From Roseburia porci (lineage in GTDB: Bacteria > Bacillota > Clostridia > Lachnospirales > Lachnospiraceae), in the NCBI RefSeq assembly GCF_009695765.1, contig NZ_VUNI01000012.1, forward strand, positions 25,566 to 89,565: a stretch of 64,000 nt of DNA, given 5' to 3'. Every line of letters begins with the position of its first letter. Position 1 is the first letter of the stretch. Below the pieces are notes generated by a model. It saw only the letters and a program-made list of their open reading frames with translations. It was not told the origin of the DNA and did not search any database. A program made the translations under genes and the position numbers. Positions 16,626 to 26,257 of the stretch are shown here, piece by piece.

Positions 16626-19151
16626 CTATTTGTCCAGATATGTAAAGAAAATATTTCCTGCGGAAGCAAACCACTGGTTCGCTTCCTCCTGTCCCATTGT
16701 CTTTGTTGCTCCGGAATCCGGGTCATAATAAGAAATCGAATCTGAACTGTATCCGGTAATCAATACTGCACTGTTTGATCCGGTCATTGCAAATACCGGT
16801 TTCTGGCAGCTTACATAGAATATAATCTCTTCCACCGTGCATCCGGTCAGATCAAATACTACTGAATTTTTCAATGTATTCTCTAAAACCTGCTTCGGTG
16901 TGTATCCCTGAGCAATCAGATCCGTAACACTGATTCCTTCTCCTTCACGCACAAGCATTGCACTGATGCATTTAATGATGTTCTCTGATCCTGCATCGCT
17001 GTCTGCCGGTGCAATATCCGTAAAAGCTGCCTGATAGTTCTTTCTTGCTCTCATCCAGACATATTGCTGTTTTTCGTCGATCACGACACCAAGGTCTTCG
17101 TTGGCCTTTCGGATTGCCTCAGAAATACTGTCGGTAGCAAGTGTTACATCGCCTTTTGCATAGACATAATAACGTTTATTATCTTCGGTCTTAAGCTCAA
17201 CTGTCGGCGTCTTTGAAACGATCACTTCCTTTGGTGTAATCAGTTTCATATTCGAATCTTCCGGTTTATTTTTCAGTGCGATCTGGACCTGCGTCTGATG
17301 CTCATCCACAGATGTTGTTTCAATAGATGCTACCGTGTCTTTATCAGCTTCCCGGTTCATAATGCTGTCCTGCCCTGCTGATGTATATTGTCCATTGGAG
17401 CCAGTGATCAGATTCACTGTAATGGTATATCCTTCCACCGTGATATTTCCAATAAACGCTCCCTGTGGCGCATATTCTTTCAGAATACTGTCGCTTCCTT
17501 CTGATGTATCCATGATCTTTAATGATTTCATCGGGAATGTTGTATTACCTGCAGCATCAACAACTACATCCGATGCATTGGCAATTCCATACACAAAGTC
17601 CTCATCAATAAATCCAAGCGGACGCAGATACTCTCCATCATTCTCCTGAATATCCGATGTTGTTCCCGTTTTCAGGTCCATCAGATGGATGACAGGGCTG
17701 GAATACTGCTCATTTGTATCGACCCACGCAAGATAGCGATTCGAATCTGAAATCGTATAATACCCATCTTTCAGGTCTGTAACAACAGTCTTCGAATCGA
17801 GTGAATTCAGATCGATCTGGTATGCATTCCCTTCTAACATCAAATAGATCTGGCTTGTATCATTCTCATACATCAACTGTCCCATCTCAGCCTGTAATAT
17901 CTCATAGGATGCCTTTGATGGAATAAATGCCTCTTCTTCCACAGTATGTGCAAGTCCGTCATAATGGTAAACTCCCACGCCTGTTTCACCTTCGTGATTT
18001 CCGCGGTTCATATAGCCATATACGACAAAATCAATACTTCCCGCTTCATCGATCCGGACGATTTTAATGTCATGTTCGCCATAATTCTGCCGCTCATCTA
18101 TGCCCTCGAGTTCACGGAAGCTGAATACCGGAACGATCTGATTATTCGCCACATCACAGCTCCAAAGCTCACCTTCCTGCACAAAAGCAATTGTATCTCC
18201 GGATTCATTGACCGAATATTCCACTTCTTTATCCCGGATACCAAGCTCAAGATCACTTTCGGAAACAAATTTATTCTCTCCACGGAAGATCTGATTCGTT
18301 GTACGTTCATAATTGAGGACATACATTCTGGAATCCACTTCCCGCAGTCTGAAGTATTCTTCTACATTATAATATTCTGTCTCTCCAGATTCATTCACCG
18401 AAGAAAGCACATAATCCATCGTGATCACATTATAAGAGTCGTTCAGTTCTTTGAATGAAATCTCCGGGTCGGATACCTGCTGTCCTTTAAAATCTCCCCA
18501 TGTGATCTGATTGATCGTACAGGTCAGATCCACATAGTTCAGATTTGTGGAATCACCGGTTGTCGCATCGATATAGCTCATGAAATAATTATCAGAGTCT
18601 TTGCGAAACGTATTGTCATGAAACTCTTTTGCAAATGCCAGACAGTCTGCTGTATTGTAATCGGTCGTCTGCATCACTCTGGTATAATAATATATCGGAT
18701 TATCGTCTGCGTTCAGTATCATGGTAAGAACATATTCTTCGTCTTCTTCAAGAATATTCTGAAGCTGTATCTGTGCTTTTAACGTCTGTCCATCCGTTGT
18801 AAAATCACTGACTTCGCCATCTGCAACCAGGCGCGATCCATCCATGCTCCGCACTTCATAAGAAAGCTTTTTCACATTATATCCGTATGACGCAATGGAA
18901 ATATCCATCATGCGGTCATCCCCAACCGGCAGTATACTGTCTCTCATCGCTGTCTCGTCCATTTTCTGAACATATCCGTGAAGTCCGTTGATCTGTGTTC
19001 CGTCCGATGTAAAATACAGAACCGGCAGCGTTGCCTCCGGCATACTGGTCGTCAGATCTTCATTTGATTTATTGGTAAATATACTAAATGTAATAACAGC
19101 CCCGATAAATATCACAACCAGAATCAGGGGTTTTATCCATACTTTCTTCAT
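16626..19151 (-). CDS. Large membrane-anchored protein with degenerate C39-peptidase-like C-terminus
   Basis: 841 residues from the ATG at 19151 (GAGGTG upstream). A short cytoplasmic tail and one helix (residues about 8-28) act as an uncleaved anchor. The following 600 residues are probably extracytoplasmic and include strand-rich stretches such as IVRIDEAGSIDFVVYGYMNRG, compatible with a beta-propeller. The last 150 residues read like a C39/papain-like fold: NIIKCISAML (nucleophile position), GCTVEEIIFYVSCQKPVFAM, then SNSAVLITGYSSDSISYYDPDSG. The position that normally holds the catalytic histidine is serine. It may bind rather than cut peptides. Confidence 0.6.
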   Translation of the reverse strand: MKKVWIKPLILVVIFIGAVITFSIFTNKSNEDLTTSMPEATLPVLYFTSDGTQINGLHGYVQKMDETAMRDSILPVGDDRMMDISIASYGYNVKKLSYEVRSMDGSRLVADGEVSDFTTDGQTLKAQIQLQNILEEDEEYVLTMILNADDNPIYYYTRVMQTTDYNTADCLAFAKEFHDNTFRKDSDNYFMSYIDATTGDSTNLNYVDLTCTINQITWGDFKGQQVSDPEISFKELNDSYNVITMDYVLSSVNESGETEYYNVEEYFRLREVDSRMYVLNYERTTNQIFRGENKFVSESDLELGIRDKEVEYSVNESGDTIAFVQEGELWSCDVANNQIVPVFSFRELEGIDERQNYGEHDIKIVRIDEAGSIDFVVYGYMNRGNHEGETGVGVYHYDGLAHTVEEEAFIPSKASYEILQAEMGQLMYENDTSQIYLMLEGNAYQIDLNSLDSKTVVTDLKDGYYTISDSNRYLAWVDTNEQYSSPVIHLMDLKTGTTSDIQENDGEYLRPLGFIDEDFVYGIANASDVVVDAAGNTTFPMKSLKIMDTSEGSDSILKEYAPQGAFIGNITVEGYTITVNLITGSNGQYTSAGQDSIMNREADKDTVASIETTSVDEHQTQVQIALKNKPEDSNMKLITPKEVIVSKTPTVELKTEDNKRYYVYAKGDVTLATDSISEAIRKANEDLGVVIDEKQQYVWMRARKNYQAAFTDIAPADSDAGSENIIKCISAMLVREGEGISVTDLIAQGYTPKQVLENTLKNSVVFDLTGCTVEEIIFYVSCQKPVFAMTGSNSAVLITGYSSDSISYYDPDSGATKTMGQEEANQWFASAGNIFFTYLDK

Positions 19152-19341
19152 TGTGCACCTCATGCATATGTAATCTATCTTATCCCATTCTGCCGGTCAT
19201 CCTCCATAAAACAGATTCTGACCGGCAAAGGTATCTTTTTATCCTTATATACTATACAAAAGAATCGTTAAAAATGCGATAGCTTTATTGTAGAAATTTT
19301 TGTTAATTTATTCAACCATTATTTTCCATACTTTTGGTCCA

Positions 19342-20076
19342 TTACCACCACCGACGGCATCTGCGGTTTCTGCAGCGTCTGCGATACATCTCATCATTTA
19401 AAAGTACTCCAACCAATCCCCACATCGGATCATTATGTCCTGCCCCCCATCCTGGCGGAGGTGGTGGCGGCATCCCTGGTCCCGGTCTTCCCGGAGGCGG
19501 TGGTGGCATGCCCGGTCCTGGTCTTCCCGGTCCTCTCTGCTGCATACATACTTCGACCGCCTGTGCTCTTACCGGCATCGGTGGAATCTGTCCTTCCGGA
19601 GGTGCAAACCATTCCCTCTCTGTACATTCCATGCGAAGTGACGGGGTCTGCTGCCGGTCTATTCCGCCTTCCGATACAGGCATGCGTTCTCTCTGTGGAT
19701 TCTGATTCTCTCCCGGCTGCATCTGGTTCTCATCGACAGAACGCATCCGTTCATTCATCTCCTGAGGATTCCGGTTCTGATTTTCCTGTCTTGGCTGTAT
19801 CACCGGAGGTTCTTCCGGTCTTTTTATGATTCCCTCCTGAATCAGTCTCTGATATATTTTATCAACGATTTTCTCTAACATAAGCCGGTCAGGGAATTCA
19901 TCATACATCATGCTTCCCTGATATTCCAGTTCATCGCACTGATTTTCCACACAGATCAGTATTTTTTTTACTTCTCTGGGATAAAGATCCTTCATCCGCT
20001 GCATATCCCTTTCATACTCCATCTCCGTTTCATACAGATTCTGCATCGGATATGTCATATAAAAAGGCGTTTTCAT
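19342..20076 (-). CDS. Pro/Gly-rich protein with conserved acidic N-terminal domain
   Basis: 244 residues from the ATG at 20076 (AGGA upstream; ATG 20100 lacks a clear site). The N-terminal 95 residues (YPMQNLYETEMEYERDMQRM, then QCDELEYQGSMMYDEFPDRL) form a compact acidic helical domain. A Gln/Asn/Glu-rich linker follows, then a low-complexity tract with two runs of GRPGPGMPPPPP and a basic end (RRRCRNRRCRRWW). Similar N-terminal domains occur in uncharacterised Lachnospiraceae proteins, possibly spore-associated (recollection, not shown here). The GC-rich tract makes long shadow frames on the plus strand. Confidence 0.6.
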   Translation of the reverse strand: MKTPFYMTYPMQNLYETEMEYERDMQRMKDLYPREVKKILICVENQCDELEYQGSMMYDEFPDRLMLEKIVDKIYQRLIQEGIIKRPEEPPVIQPRQENQNRNPQEMNERMRSVDENQMQPGENQNPQRERMPVSEGGIDRQQTPSLRMECTEREWFAPPEGQIPPMPVRAQAVEVCMQQRGPGRPGPGMPPPPPGRPGPGMPPPPPPGWGAGHNDPMWGLVGVLLNDEMYRRRCRNRRCRRWW

Positions 20077-20218
20077 TGTAGATTCCTGATTATGATCCAC
20101 TTAACTGCTCCCAAATATCATCTATATAGCTTATGATTCCACAGTCAAAATGTGTATATCATTTTTGCCGTGGGCATTCAAAACCGGTGCTCCGTTTCAT
20201 GAATGGCAGATGCACAAA

Positions 20219-20250
20219 ACCGGAATTGTACATCTCTGTGCAATTCCGGT
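20219..20250 (-). terminator. Terminator of the GH31 gene
   Basis: ACCGGAATTG (20219-20228) pairs with CAATTCCGGT (20241-20250). On the minus strand TTTTG follows. Confidence 0.65.
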
Positions 20251-20274
20251 CTGATGATTATCTGTAATTCAATT

Positions 20275-22539
20275 TTATGGAAGTTCGCTCATGATCGGAT
20301 CTACATAAATGGATAAATATGTTGGATAATTCTCATGAAGCATTGCTGTTGTTACATTTCCAGCCTGATCTTTTGCAAACTGATACAGGTTGTACTTTCC
20401 GTTCTCATATGCATAATCGGTTCCATTGTCCTGATAATGCTGATATACAGCGACACCAGGTGTTGTGAGCAGATGAAGGTCTGTGTACGCTTTTTCCCCT
20501 ACATACTGGTTGACCTGATAAGTCGGGATAATGCTTCCTGCTTTCAGATAGATCGGACACACTTCAATTGGCGCATCCCGAAGAATGTATTGTTTTCCCT
20601 GAAGCATCTCACCGGTCCAGTAATCATACCATACGCCTTCTGGCAGATAGACCATTTTTTTGGTTGCTCCCTGTTCCAGAACCGGTGCAACAAGCATCTG
20701 CTCTCCGACAAGGAACTCTGTATTCAGATTGCGCACCTCCGGATCATCTGCATAATGCAGTACCAGAGGACGCATAACTGGAAGTCCCGTCTGCTGTTCC
20801 TGATAAAACAGATCATATATATATGGAAGGAAACGATAACGCAGCTCGATGTATTTGCGGTTGATATTTACCACTTCCTCATCAAACTGCCATGGCTCCT
20901 GACGTTTGGAACCTTTGCAGGAATGGTTTCGGAATAAAGGTGAAAAGCAGGCAGCTTCTACCCATCTGCAAAGCAGCTCTGGTGTACAGTCTGCACCAAA
21001 TCCTCCGACATCTGCACCACAGAACGTAAATCCACTCATTCCAAGGTTACATAACTGAGGAATCATCATCTGCAGATGTGACCAGAGACTCTGATTATCG
21101 CCAGTCCATACTGTAGAATATTTCTGAGTGCCCGCATAGCATGCACGTGTGATCACAAATGGACGTTTTCCAGTAGCTTCCTTAATTCCCTCAAAAGCAG
21201 CCTTACTCATATTATGTCCATAAACATTGTGGATCTCGGCATGTGTTGTCTCTCTTTTTTCATCACGGAACCGTACATCCGGTGGAAGTTCTCCCCGGAA
21301 GCTTGCCGGCTCATTCATGTCATTCCAGATTCCCTGGGCTCCCATATCCAGAAGTTCTTTATGATGTCCAGCCCACCAGTCACGAACCTCTTTTCTTCCA
21401 AAGTCAGGATATACGGATTCGCCCGGCCATACTTCATTCACATAGACCTTTCCGTTTGCATCTTTCGCAAAATACTCCCTGGAAACACCTTCCTCATACA
21501 TAAAGTAGCCCTGTTCTTTTTTCGTTCCAGGATCAATGATCGTTACCGGCTTATAGCCAAGCTGTTTCATACTGGCAAATAATTCGCCCTTTTTGCCATA
21601 ATCTTTCTCGTTCCATGTAAACACTTTAAAATGATCCATATAGTCAATGTCAAGATGTATGACATCACATGGGATTCTGAGATCTCTGTATTTCTTGGCA
21701 ACTTCCATAATGTCATTTGCAGACATATAGCCCCAGCGAGACTGCTGATATCCAAGTGCCCAAAGCTGTGGAAGCGGTGTTCTTCCGGTCAGATACGTGT
21801 AATTTCCGATCACGTCCGCCATTGTATCTCCACCAAGAATATAATAATCAAGATTGCCATCATCTGCTGCATAGTAAAAATAGCTGTCGGATTCTTTTCC
21901 AAGATTCATATAACTATGGAATGTATTGTCAAAAAACAATCCATAGACACAGTCTTTGCGCAGGCAGATCAGGAATGGAATGGATTTGTAAAGTGCATGG
22001 AAATCTTCTGTGTGCGCCTGCGGAAGATCCGAATTCCAGTTCTCATATTCATAATGTCTTTTATTTAAAAATCCACTCTTATCACCCAGTCCATAGAAAC
22101 AATCCTCCGGATCAAGTGCTTTCACTGTCTGAACAGCATAACTGTTCTGATTGATACCGGAAGCATCATGCCCCTCTGCAGCGAGAAGGTCGATCATCTG
22201 CTGATCCATTGCCTCCTTTTCCATTCGATCCCCACGATAATCTGCCATCAGAAGATGGTTCTTCTCATCATACACTTCCATGTAAAACTCATCTTCAATC
22301 TTGAGTGTCAGACGGTCTGTCCGAATGATCATAACATTCTGGAATTCCTCTACCGAATAATCGACAGGGACAGATTTATCCCCTTCGATGGCCTGTGATT
22401 TATAATCTTCCATCCAAAGCGGAACAAGAACACGGACGATATCATCCCTGATAAACTCAAGAATAACATCTTGATTCTCAAAATGTATCCGCAGTTGGTT
22501 ATCTGTCTGTTCATAAGAAAGCTTTTTCCCAAAATTCAT
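20275..22539 (-). CDS. Alpha-glucosidase, glycoside hydrolase family 31
   Basis: 754 residues from the ATG at 22539 (AGAGG upstream). It has an N-terminal beta-sandwich, then a TIM barrel with the nucleophile motif GIWNDMNEPASF and the acid/base region STVWTGDNQSLWSHL, plus GFTFCGADVGGFG. C-terminal beta domains contain VYLPEGVWYDYWTG. There is no signal peptide, so it is cytoplasmic and probably hydrolyses maltose, isomaltose or related oligosaccharides. Length is normal. It lies downstream of the amidase gene in the same direction, 46 nt apart. Confidence 0.92.
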   Translation of the reverse strand: MNFGKKLSYEQTDNQLRIHFENQDVILEFIRDDIVRVLVPLWMEDYKSQAIEGDKSVPVDYSVEEFQNVMIIRTDRLTLKIEDEFYMEVYDEKNHLLMADYRGDRMEKEAMDQQMIDLLAAEGHDASGINQNSYAVQTVKALDPEDCFYGLGDKSGFLNKRHYEYENWNSDLPQAHTEDFHALYKSIPFLICLRKDCVYGLFFDNTFHSYMNLGKESDSYFYYAADDGNLDYYILGGDTMADVIGNYTYLTGRTPLPQLWALGYQQSRWGYMSANDIMEVAKKYRDLRIPCDVIHLDIDYMDHFKVFTWNEKDYGKKGELFASMKQLGYKPVTIIDPGTKKEQGYFMYEEGVSREYFAKDANGKVYVNEVWPGESVYPDFGRKEVRDWWAGHHKELLDMGAQGIWNDMNEPASFRGELPPDVRFRDEKRETTHAEIHNVYGHNMSKAAFEGIKEATGKRPFVITRACYAGTQKYSTVWTGDNQSLWSHLQMMIPQLCNLGMSGFTFCGADVGGFGADCTPELLCRWVEAACFSPLFRNHSCKGSKRQEPWQFDEEVVNINRKYIELRYRFLPYIYDLFYQEQQTGLPVMRPLVLHYADDPEVRNLNTEFLVGEQMLVAPVLEQGATKKMVYLPEGVWYDYWTGEMLQGKQYILRDAPIEVCPIYLKAGSIIPTYQVNQYVGEKAYTDLHLLTTPGVAVYQHYQDNGTDYAYENGKYNLYQFAKDQAGNVTTAMLHENYPTYLSIYVDPIMSELP

Positions 22540-22585
22540 AGTTCTACCTCTTTCCATTTCTCTTTATCATGTACGCAGATTCTTT

Positions 22586-23752
22586 TTACTGGAAATAAGA
22601 ATCTACACCGTTTGCAATCCCCTGTACCATGTTCCACTGATAATCACTGTTCTCCATATTCGTATCATCAGATGGATTGGTCATATATCCAAGTTCTAAT
22701 ATAGTAACCGGCATATTACACCAGTTAATTCCCGTCATTGTATCCGAGGTTGTCACACCGCAATTCTTCATTCCCGTTGTATTACAGTAATCATTTAAAA
22801 TACACTGGCTGAGCCTTATACTGTCAGCAGAAAGATCCGCCACATAAGGATTTGATGCAGATGGTGCAAGTGCAAGCGCCCCATTCGCAGAAGAGCTGTC
22901 CGCCCCATTTGCATGGATTCGGATACAGATATCTGCACCTACGGAATTCGCATACTCTGCCCTCTCTTTGTTGCTGATATTCACATCATGACTGGTTCTT
23001 GTCATATATACGGTGTAACCACGATTCGTAAGTTCTGTCTGCAGCTGCTGTGCAATCGTTAACGTCAGCTGATATTCGTATACCCCTGTCGTTGTTCCAT
23101 GTGTTCCTCCGGTAACTCTTGCCTTCATCGTAGATGAACCCGGCCCATTCGGTTCCTGTGCACTGTCTCCCTGTGACTGATGTCCGGCATCGATCACAAC
23201 CACCTGTCCATGACCATTTCCGCCGCCACTGGAATACACTCTTGTCACATTTCCAGCACCTGCAGCGTTCTGCCCCTGATCCGGTTCTTCCGTTGTTACA
23301 TAATCCATTGTGACAAAACCGCGGCTGCCATTATATTCTACATACGCCCATTCCGGAGAATCTGCAACTCTTTTTACTTCTGTCGATTTTGGAATAATGT
23401 CAAGAATCTCTGACTCAGCATTATTCTCTCCTCTTAAATTCACATTCGTTGTTACCCATACTGTATCATCTGTCGCAGAAAATCCCTGTGGGATTCCATT
23501 CGCATCCAGCACAACACCCTCCGCCTGTTCGGTTTGCTCTGTTTGCTGTGTTTCCTCCGGCGGCTCTGTTACTTCTGTATTCTCTGCTTCCTGAGTGGTA
23601 TTTTCGATCTGCTCTGTCATCTGTGTTGACGTTTCCTGATTTTGGTTCTGCTTCTTTGTATTGTCATTGCCACACCCTGCTGCGCACAAAGTAATCATTA
23701 ACAACAGTACACAAAGAATGGCACTTCCTGTTCTAATTCTTCTTTTTTTCAA
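22586..23752 (-). CDS. Lipoprotein N-acetylmuramoyl-L-alanine amidase with SH3 domain
   Basis: 388 residues from a TTG start with AGGAG upstream. The lipoprotein signal ends in LCAAGC (lipid-bearing Cys near residue 27). A Thr/Glu/Gln-rich linker (about 30-80), a bacterial SH3 domain (WVTTNVNLRGENNAESEIL, about 98-150) and an Amidase_3 domain follow. Amidase_3 motifs: VVVIDAGHQS, YEYQLTLTIAQQL, RIHANGADSS and ILELGYMTNPSDD. This zinc enzyme would cleave the MurNAc-L-Ala bond at the outer membrane face. The zinc ligands (His in DAGH, Glu in VYEY, His in IHAN) are visible. Confidence 0.92.
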   Translation of the reverse strand: MKKRRIRTGSAILCVLLLMITLCAAGCGNDNTKKQNQNQETSTQMTEQIENTTQEAENTEVTEPPEETQQTEQTEQAEGVVLDANGIPQGFSATDDTVWVTTNVNLRGENNAESEILDIIPKSTEVKRVADSPEWAYVEYNGSRGFVTMDYVTTEEPDQGQNAAGAGNVTRVYSSGGGNGHGQVVVIDAGHQSQGDSAQEPNGPGSSTMKARVTGGTHGTTTGVYEYQLTLTIAQQLQTELTNRGYTVYMTRTSHDVNISNKERAEYANSVGADICIRIHANGADSSSANGALALAPSASNPYVADLSADSIRLSQCILNDYCNTTGMKNCGVTTSDTMTGINWCNMPVTILELGYMTNPSDDTNMENSDYQWNMVQGIANGVDSYFQ

Positions 23753-23887
23753 ACTGTTTCTCCTGCTTCTAATTTAATTGTTCCAGATTGGATGTTTTTC
23801 TGTACATATTCTATCAAACCATTACAGATTTTTAAAGTACAGAATAGTTAATTCGTATTACATTCACAGAATTTATGTATACAAAAA

Positions 23888-23913
23888 GGACGCAGGATTT
23901 TAGTCCCACGCCC
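23888..23913 (-). terminator. Terminator left from a lost transporter gene
   Basis: On the minus strand GGGCGTGGGA pairs with TCCTGCGTCC (with G-U pairs) and TTTTTG follows. It stands directly after the P-type ATPase remnant stop. Confidence 0.6.
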
Positions 23914-23955
23914 TCAAAACAATCCAGCTTATCCGTCCTATAATTTTAACTGGCA

Positions 23956-24071
23956 CTATTTTTCTTTCCACGTCAAAAGTAATAATGAATTTATTATTAC
24001 AAGTACAGATCCCGCATTATGCACTAAAGCACCTACTACCGGATAAGTTTCCCCACCAGCAAGAGCCGCAC
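23956..24071 (-). pseudogene. C-terminal remnant of a P1B-type heavy-metal ATPase
   Basis: The minus strand reads AALAGGETYPVVGALVHNAG and then SVLVIINSLLLLTWKEK before a TAG stop at 23956-23958. VGALVHNAGSVLVxINS is the conserved last transmembrane region of heavy-metal P-type ATPases. Only about 38 codons survive; the upstream part is replaced by a flavodoxin remnant in another frame, so this is a deletion scar. Confidence 0.75.
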
Positions 24072-24226
24072 ACGAAAATGTTGTTATAACCTGAAATATC
24101 ATCCAAGTATTTCTTCAATTCCGGTCTTGCATTTTCCTTTAGTTCCTGACTTGCTTCCTCGGTACATTTGTGATAGTCTTTGGAATACTCATTCACAGCC
24201 TCAACCTCAAAAAGATCTCCGCCTGC
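24072..24226 (-). pseudogene. Flavodoxin remnant
   Basis: The minus strand reads GGDLFEVEAVNEYSKDYHKC, TEEASQELKENARPELKKYL and DDISGYNNIFV, the middle of a Lachnospiraceae-type flavodoxin. The N-terminal FMN phosphate loop is missing and so is everything after the IF(L/V)GYPNWW region. It lies divergent from a dead LysR gene, and LysR-flavodoxin pairs are common, so the two probably decayed together. Confidence 0.65.
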
Positions 24227-24404
24227 TGCTCATGTTCTTTTCCTTTTGATGGCTTTATCATAATTCAATTACACTTCTTAATCGAATCTTTATTCTTATC
24301 ATATTGATAATTATAACTAGTCATTATATAGTGAACTTATTTCTCAGGTTAATAAGGTATGTGCTATGAAACTTATATGCAATATCGGGAATGGAGGAAA
24401 ATGT

Positions 24405-24665
24405 ATGCTGCTGCGTCAAATAGAGTATTTTTAGGCAGTAATTGAAAATGGAAATTTTTATATTGCTGCCGAACAGTGTCATGTATCTCAATCTGCTATT
24501 TCTTAACAGATTAAGAAATTAGAGGAGGAACTTGGGGGTAGAATTATTAGAAAAACACAACCGGACTTTTTCCCTGACTTCGGCTGGGGAACATTTCTAC
24601 AGAAAAAGCCTTGTTATAACCGCAGATATAAAGCAAATGATAAGAGAAACCAAACGCATGTTTCA
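24405..24665 (+). pseudogene. LysR-family regulator, N-terminal half, broken
   Basis: It starts at ATG 24405 with GGAGG upstream. The frame reads MLLRQIEYF-stop-AVIENGNFYIAAEQCHVSQSAIS-stop-QIKKLEEELG, then shifts frame to VELLEKHNRTFSLTSAGEHF. This is the LysR winged helix-turn-helix, interrupted by TAG and TAA codons and one frameshift. The effector domain is gone; the frame runs into the tail of a serine recombinase remnant, so that element may have inserted here. Confidence 0.85.
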
Positions 24666-24693
24666 TTATCTAAGGGTTATTTCTGGGACAAGT

Positions 24694-25682
24694 CTATCCG
24701 ACTGCCTCAGATAGCTCTTTTTCTTTTGCTTCTTGTTCCGCCTGTTCACGCTCTTTTCTACGTCTCCAATAGGTACCGGGTGTAAGCTCAGGCATTGGGA
24801 TATCCAGCTTTCTACATACTTGAGATAAATATCAATCTGCTGGATTCTGTCGCCGGTAGATTTGTCCGCTTCGTGTACCACGATTTTATCTACAAATTCA
24901 TGAATCATAGGAGTAGTAAGCTCTGTGAAATCTGTGTATCGGTGTACAAGTTCAATAAACTTATCTACATTTTCAGCATTCTCCTGATAGTCATTCAAAG
25001 CTTTTTCTAAAGTATTTACTGATAATTCCAATTCACTTTGTTCTGCTTCGTAATCAGCTAAAAGCATTTCAAACCACTTGTCGCTTAATTTCCCATTCAC
25101 ATATTTTCTTGATGAGGGTATTTAATTCGCTGATACGTTTCTGCTCTCTGGCAAGACGCTTTTTCAGTGCCTTAGCTTCGCTCTCCTGTTGAAGTTCTGT
25201 AGCACTACGAACCTTTTCGATAAACTCTGCTTTATGTTCCATCACATAAGTGCGGGTAGCTTTGATAACTTCCAAAAGCAAATCACGGATAACATCCGTG
25301 CGCACATGATGTTGTGTACATCTGTTTTCAAATTTGCTCTTCGCCTTACTGTAAGTGGAGCAGGTGTAATTATCCTGTGCGTTGGTGTACTTGCCTGTAG
25401 GATTACCGTTTTTGTCCTTCTTTTCATAACCGTTCGTGCGATGATTGAACATCTTGGCACCACAGTCGGCACAATAAACCAGTCCGGTCTGTCGAAATTG
25501 GTTCCCGAACAGCCATCATCTGTATAATGACGCAAATTGGTAAATCCCTGTTCGGTTGCATATTTCTCCTGCATTTTCTTCTGGTTTATGATACTGTTGC
25601 TGTCACCGCTTTGCTCATCATCACGGGATAATCTCTCGTAGAGTACAGTGATTTTGTTTAGTTCTGGTTGTTTGGTTTTCAT
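24694..25682 (-). pseudogene. Large serine recombinase (TnpX/Tn5397 type), deleted and frameshifted
   Basis: It starts at ATG 25682 with GAAAGGAG upstream. The resolvase N-terminus (KITVLYERLSRDDEQSGDSN, catalytic Ser in RLSRDD) runs to DGCSGTNFDRP, then jumps by deletion and frameshift into the zinc-ribbon region (VYCADCGAKMFNHRTNGYEKK). A coiled-coil tail follows, with a second frameshift, and LDIPMPELTPGTYWRRRKE in a third frame before TAG at 24694. Intact relatives exceed 500 residues. It marks one end of an old mobilisable transposon. Confidence 0.88.
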
Positions 25683-25765
25683 AAGATTCTCCTTTCAAAA
25701 CAAACAACCAGCTTATCTGTGGTTTTATTCTACCACGAATAAGCTGGTTTGTGTAAAAATATCAA

Positions 25766-25799
25766 ATTTCCTGTCTGTTGTCATTTTGACAAACAGGAA
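25766..25799 (-). terminator. Hairpin after the SdpI-family gene
   Basis: TTCCTGT (25768-25774) pairs with ACAGGAA (25793-25799) directly after the stop codon. A second hairpin (AACCAGCTTAT with ATAAGCTGGTT, 25706-25749) follows before the recombinase remnant. Confidence 0.5.
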
Positions 25800-25800
25800 G

Positions 25801-26178
25801 TTATCGCTTTGTTCCATCCTCATTGAAATTGTTTTTTAATGACTTTTCCGTCGGGAAAATAGAGCCTATTAAAAATACCAGTTGTATTACAATGATAATA
25901 ATGCTTAATATTCCTATTGTATCATCACTTGCTCCATAAAAAGGAATATGTATAAGCATTGTAGGTCCCAACAGACCAATACCGACTTTCCACCAAAGTT
26001 TTCCTGCATGGTCATGTGCAAATCTCCAAGTATCCATATTTATCATTGACATCTTAGTTCGGTATCCCACAACTCCATTGATCTTCTTTGGACAATGTTT
26101 CCACATCATTCTGCCCGCAATTATCATAATCGCTGGAATAAGACAATCACATATCAAAATAAACCACCAAAACCACAT
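25801..26178 (-). CDS. SdpI-family membrane protein
   Basis: 125 residues, GAGGAG upstream. Three to four hydrophobic helices; between the first two lies NGVVGYRTKMSMINMDTWRFAHDHAGKLWWKVG (split here: NGVVGYRTKMSMINMDTW then RFAHDHAGKLWWKVG), the diagnostic SdpI loop. SdpI confers immunity to the SdpC peptide in Bacillus; most stand-alone homologues have no known partner. No toxin gene lies nearby. It sits among accessory genes and may be cargo. Confidence 0.85.
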   Translation of the reverse strand: MWFWWFILICDCLIPAIMIIAGRMMWKHCPKKINGVVGYRTKMSMINMDTWRFAHDHAGKLWWKVGIGLLGPTMLIHIPFYGASDDTIGILSIIIIVIQLVFLIGSIFPTEKSLKNNFNEDGTKR

Positions 26179-26257
26179 ACTATTTTCTCCTCAAATACCG
26201 ATTTTTCATTTTCTGCCACTTCCCGCTAAGCTGGAAGTTGACTAATTCTTCATAGAA

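Noticed and set aside
19334..19829. Pro/Gly/Trp-rich plus-strand frames
   Set aside because: Complement of the Pro/Gly tract of the leftward gene; the sense gene has a conserved domain and a start.
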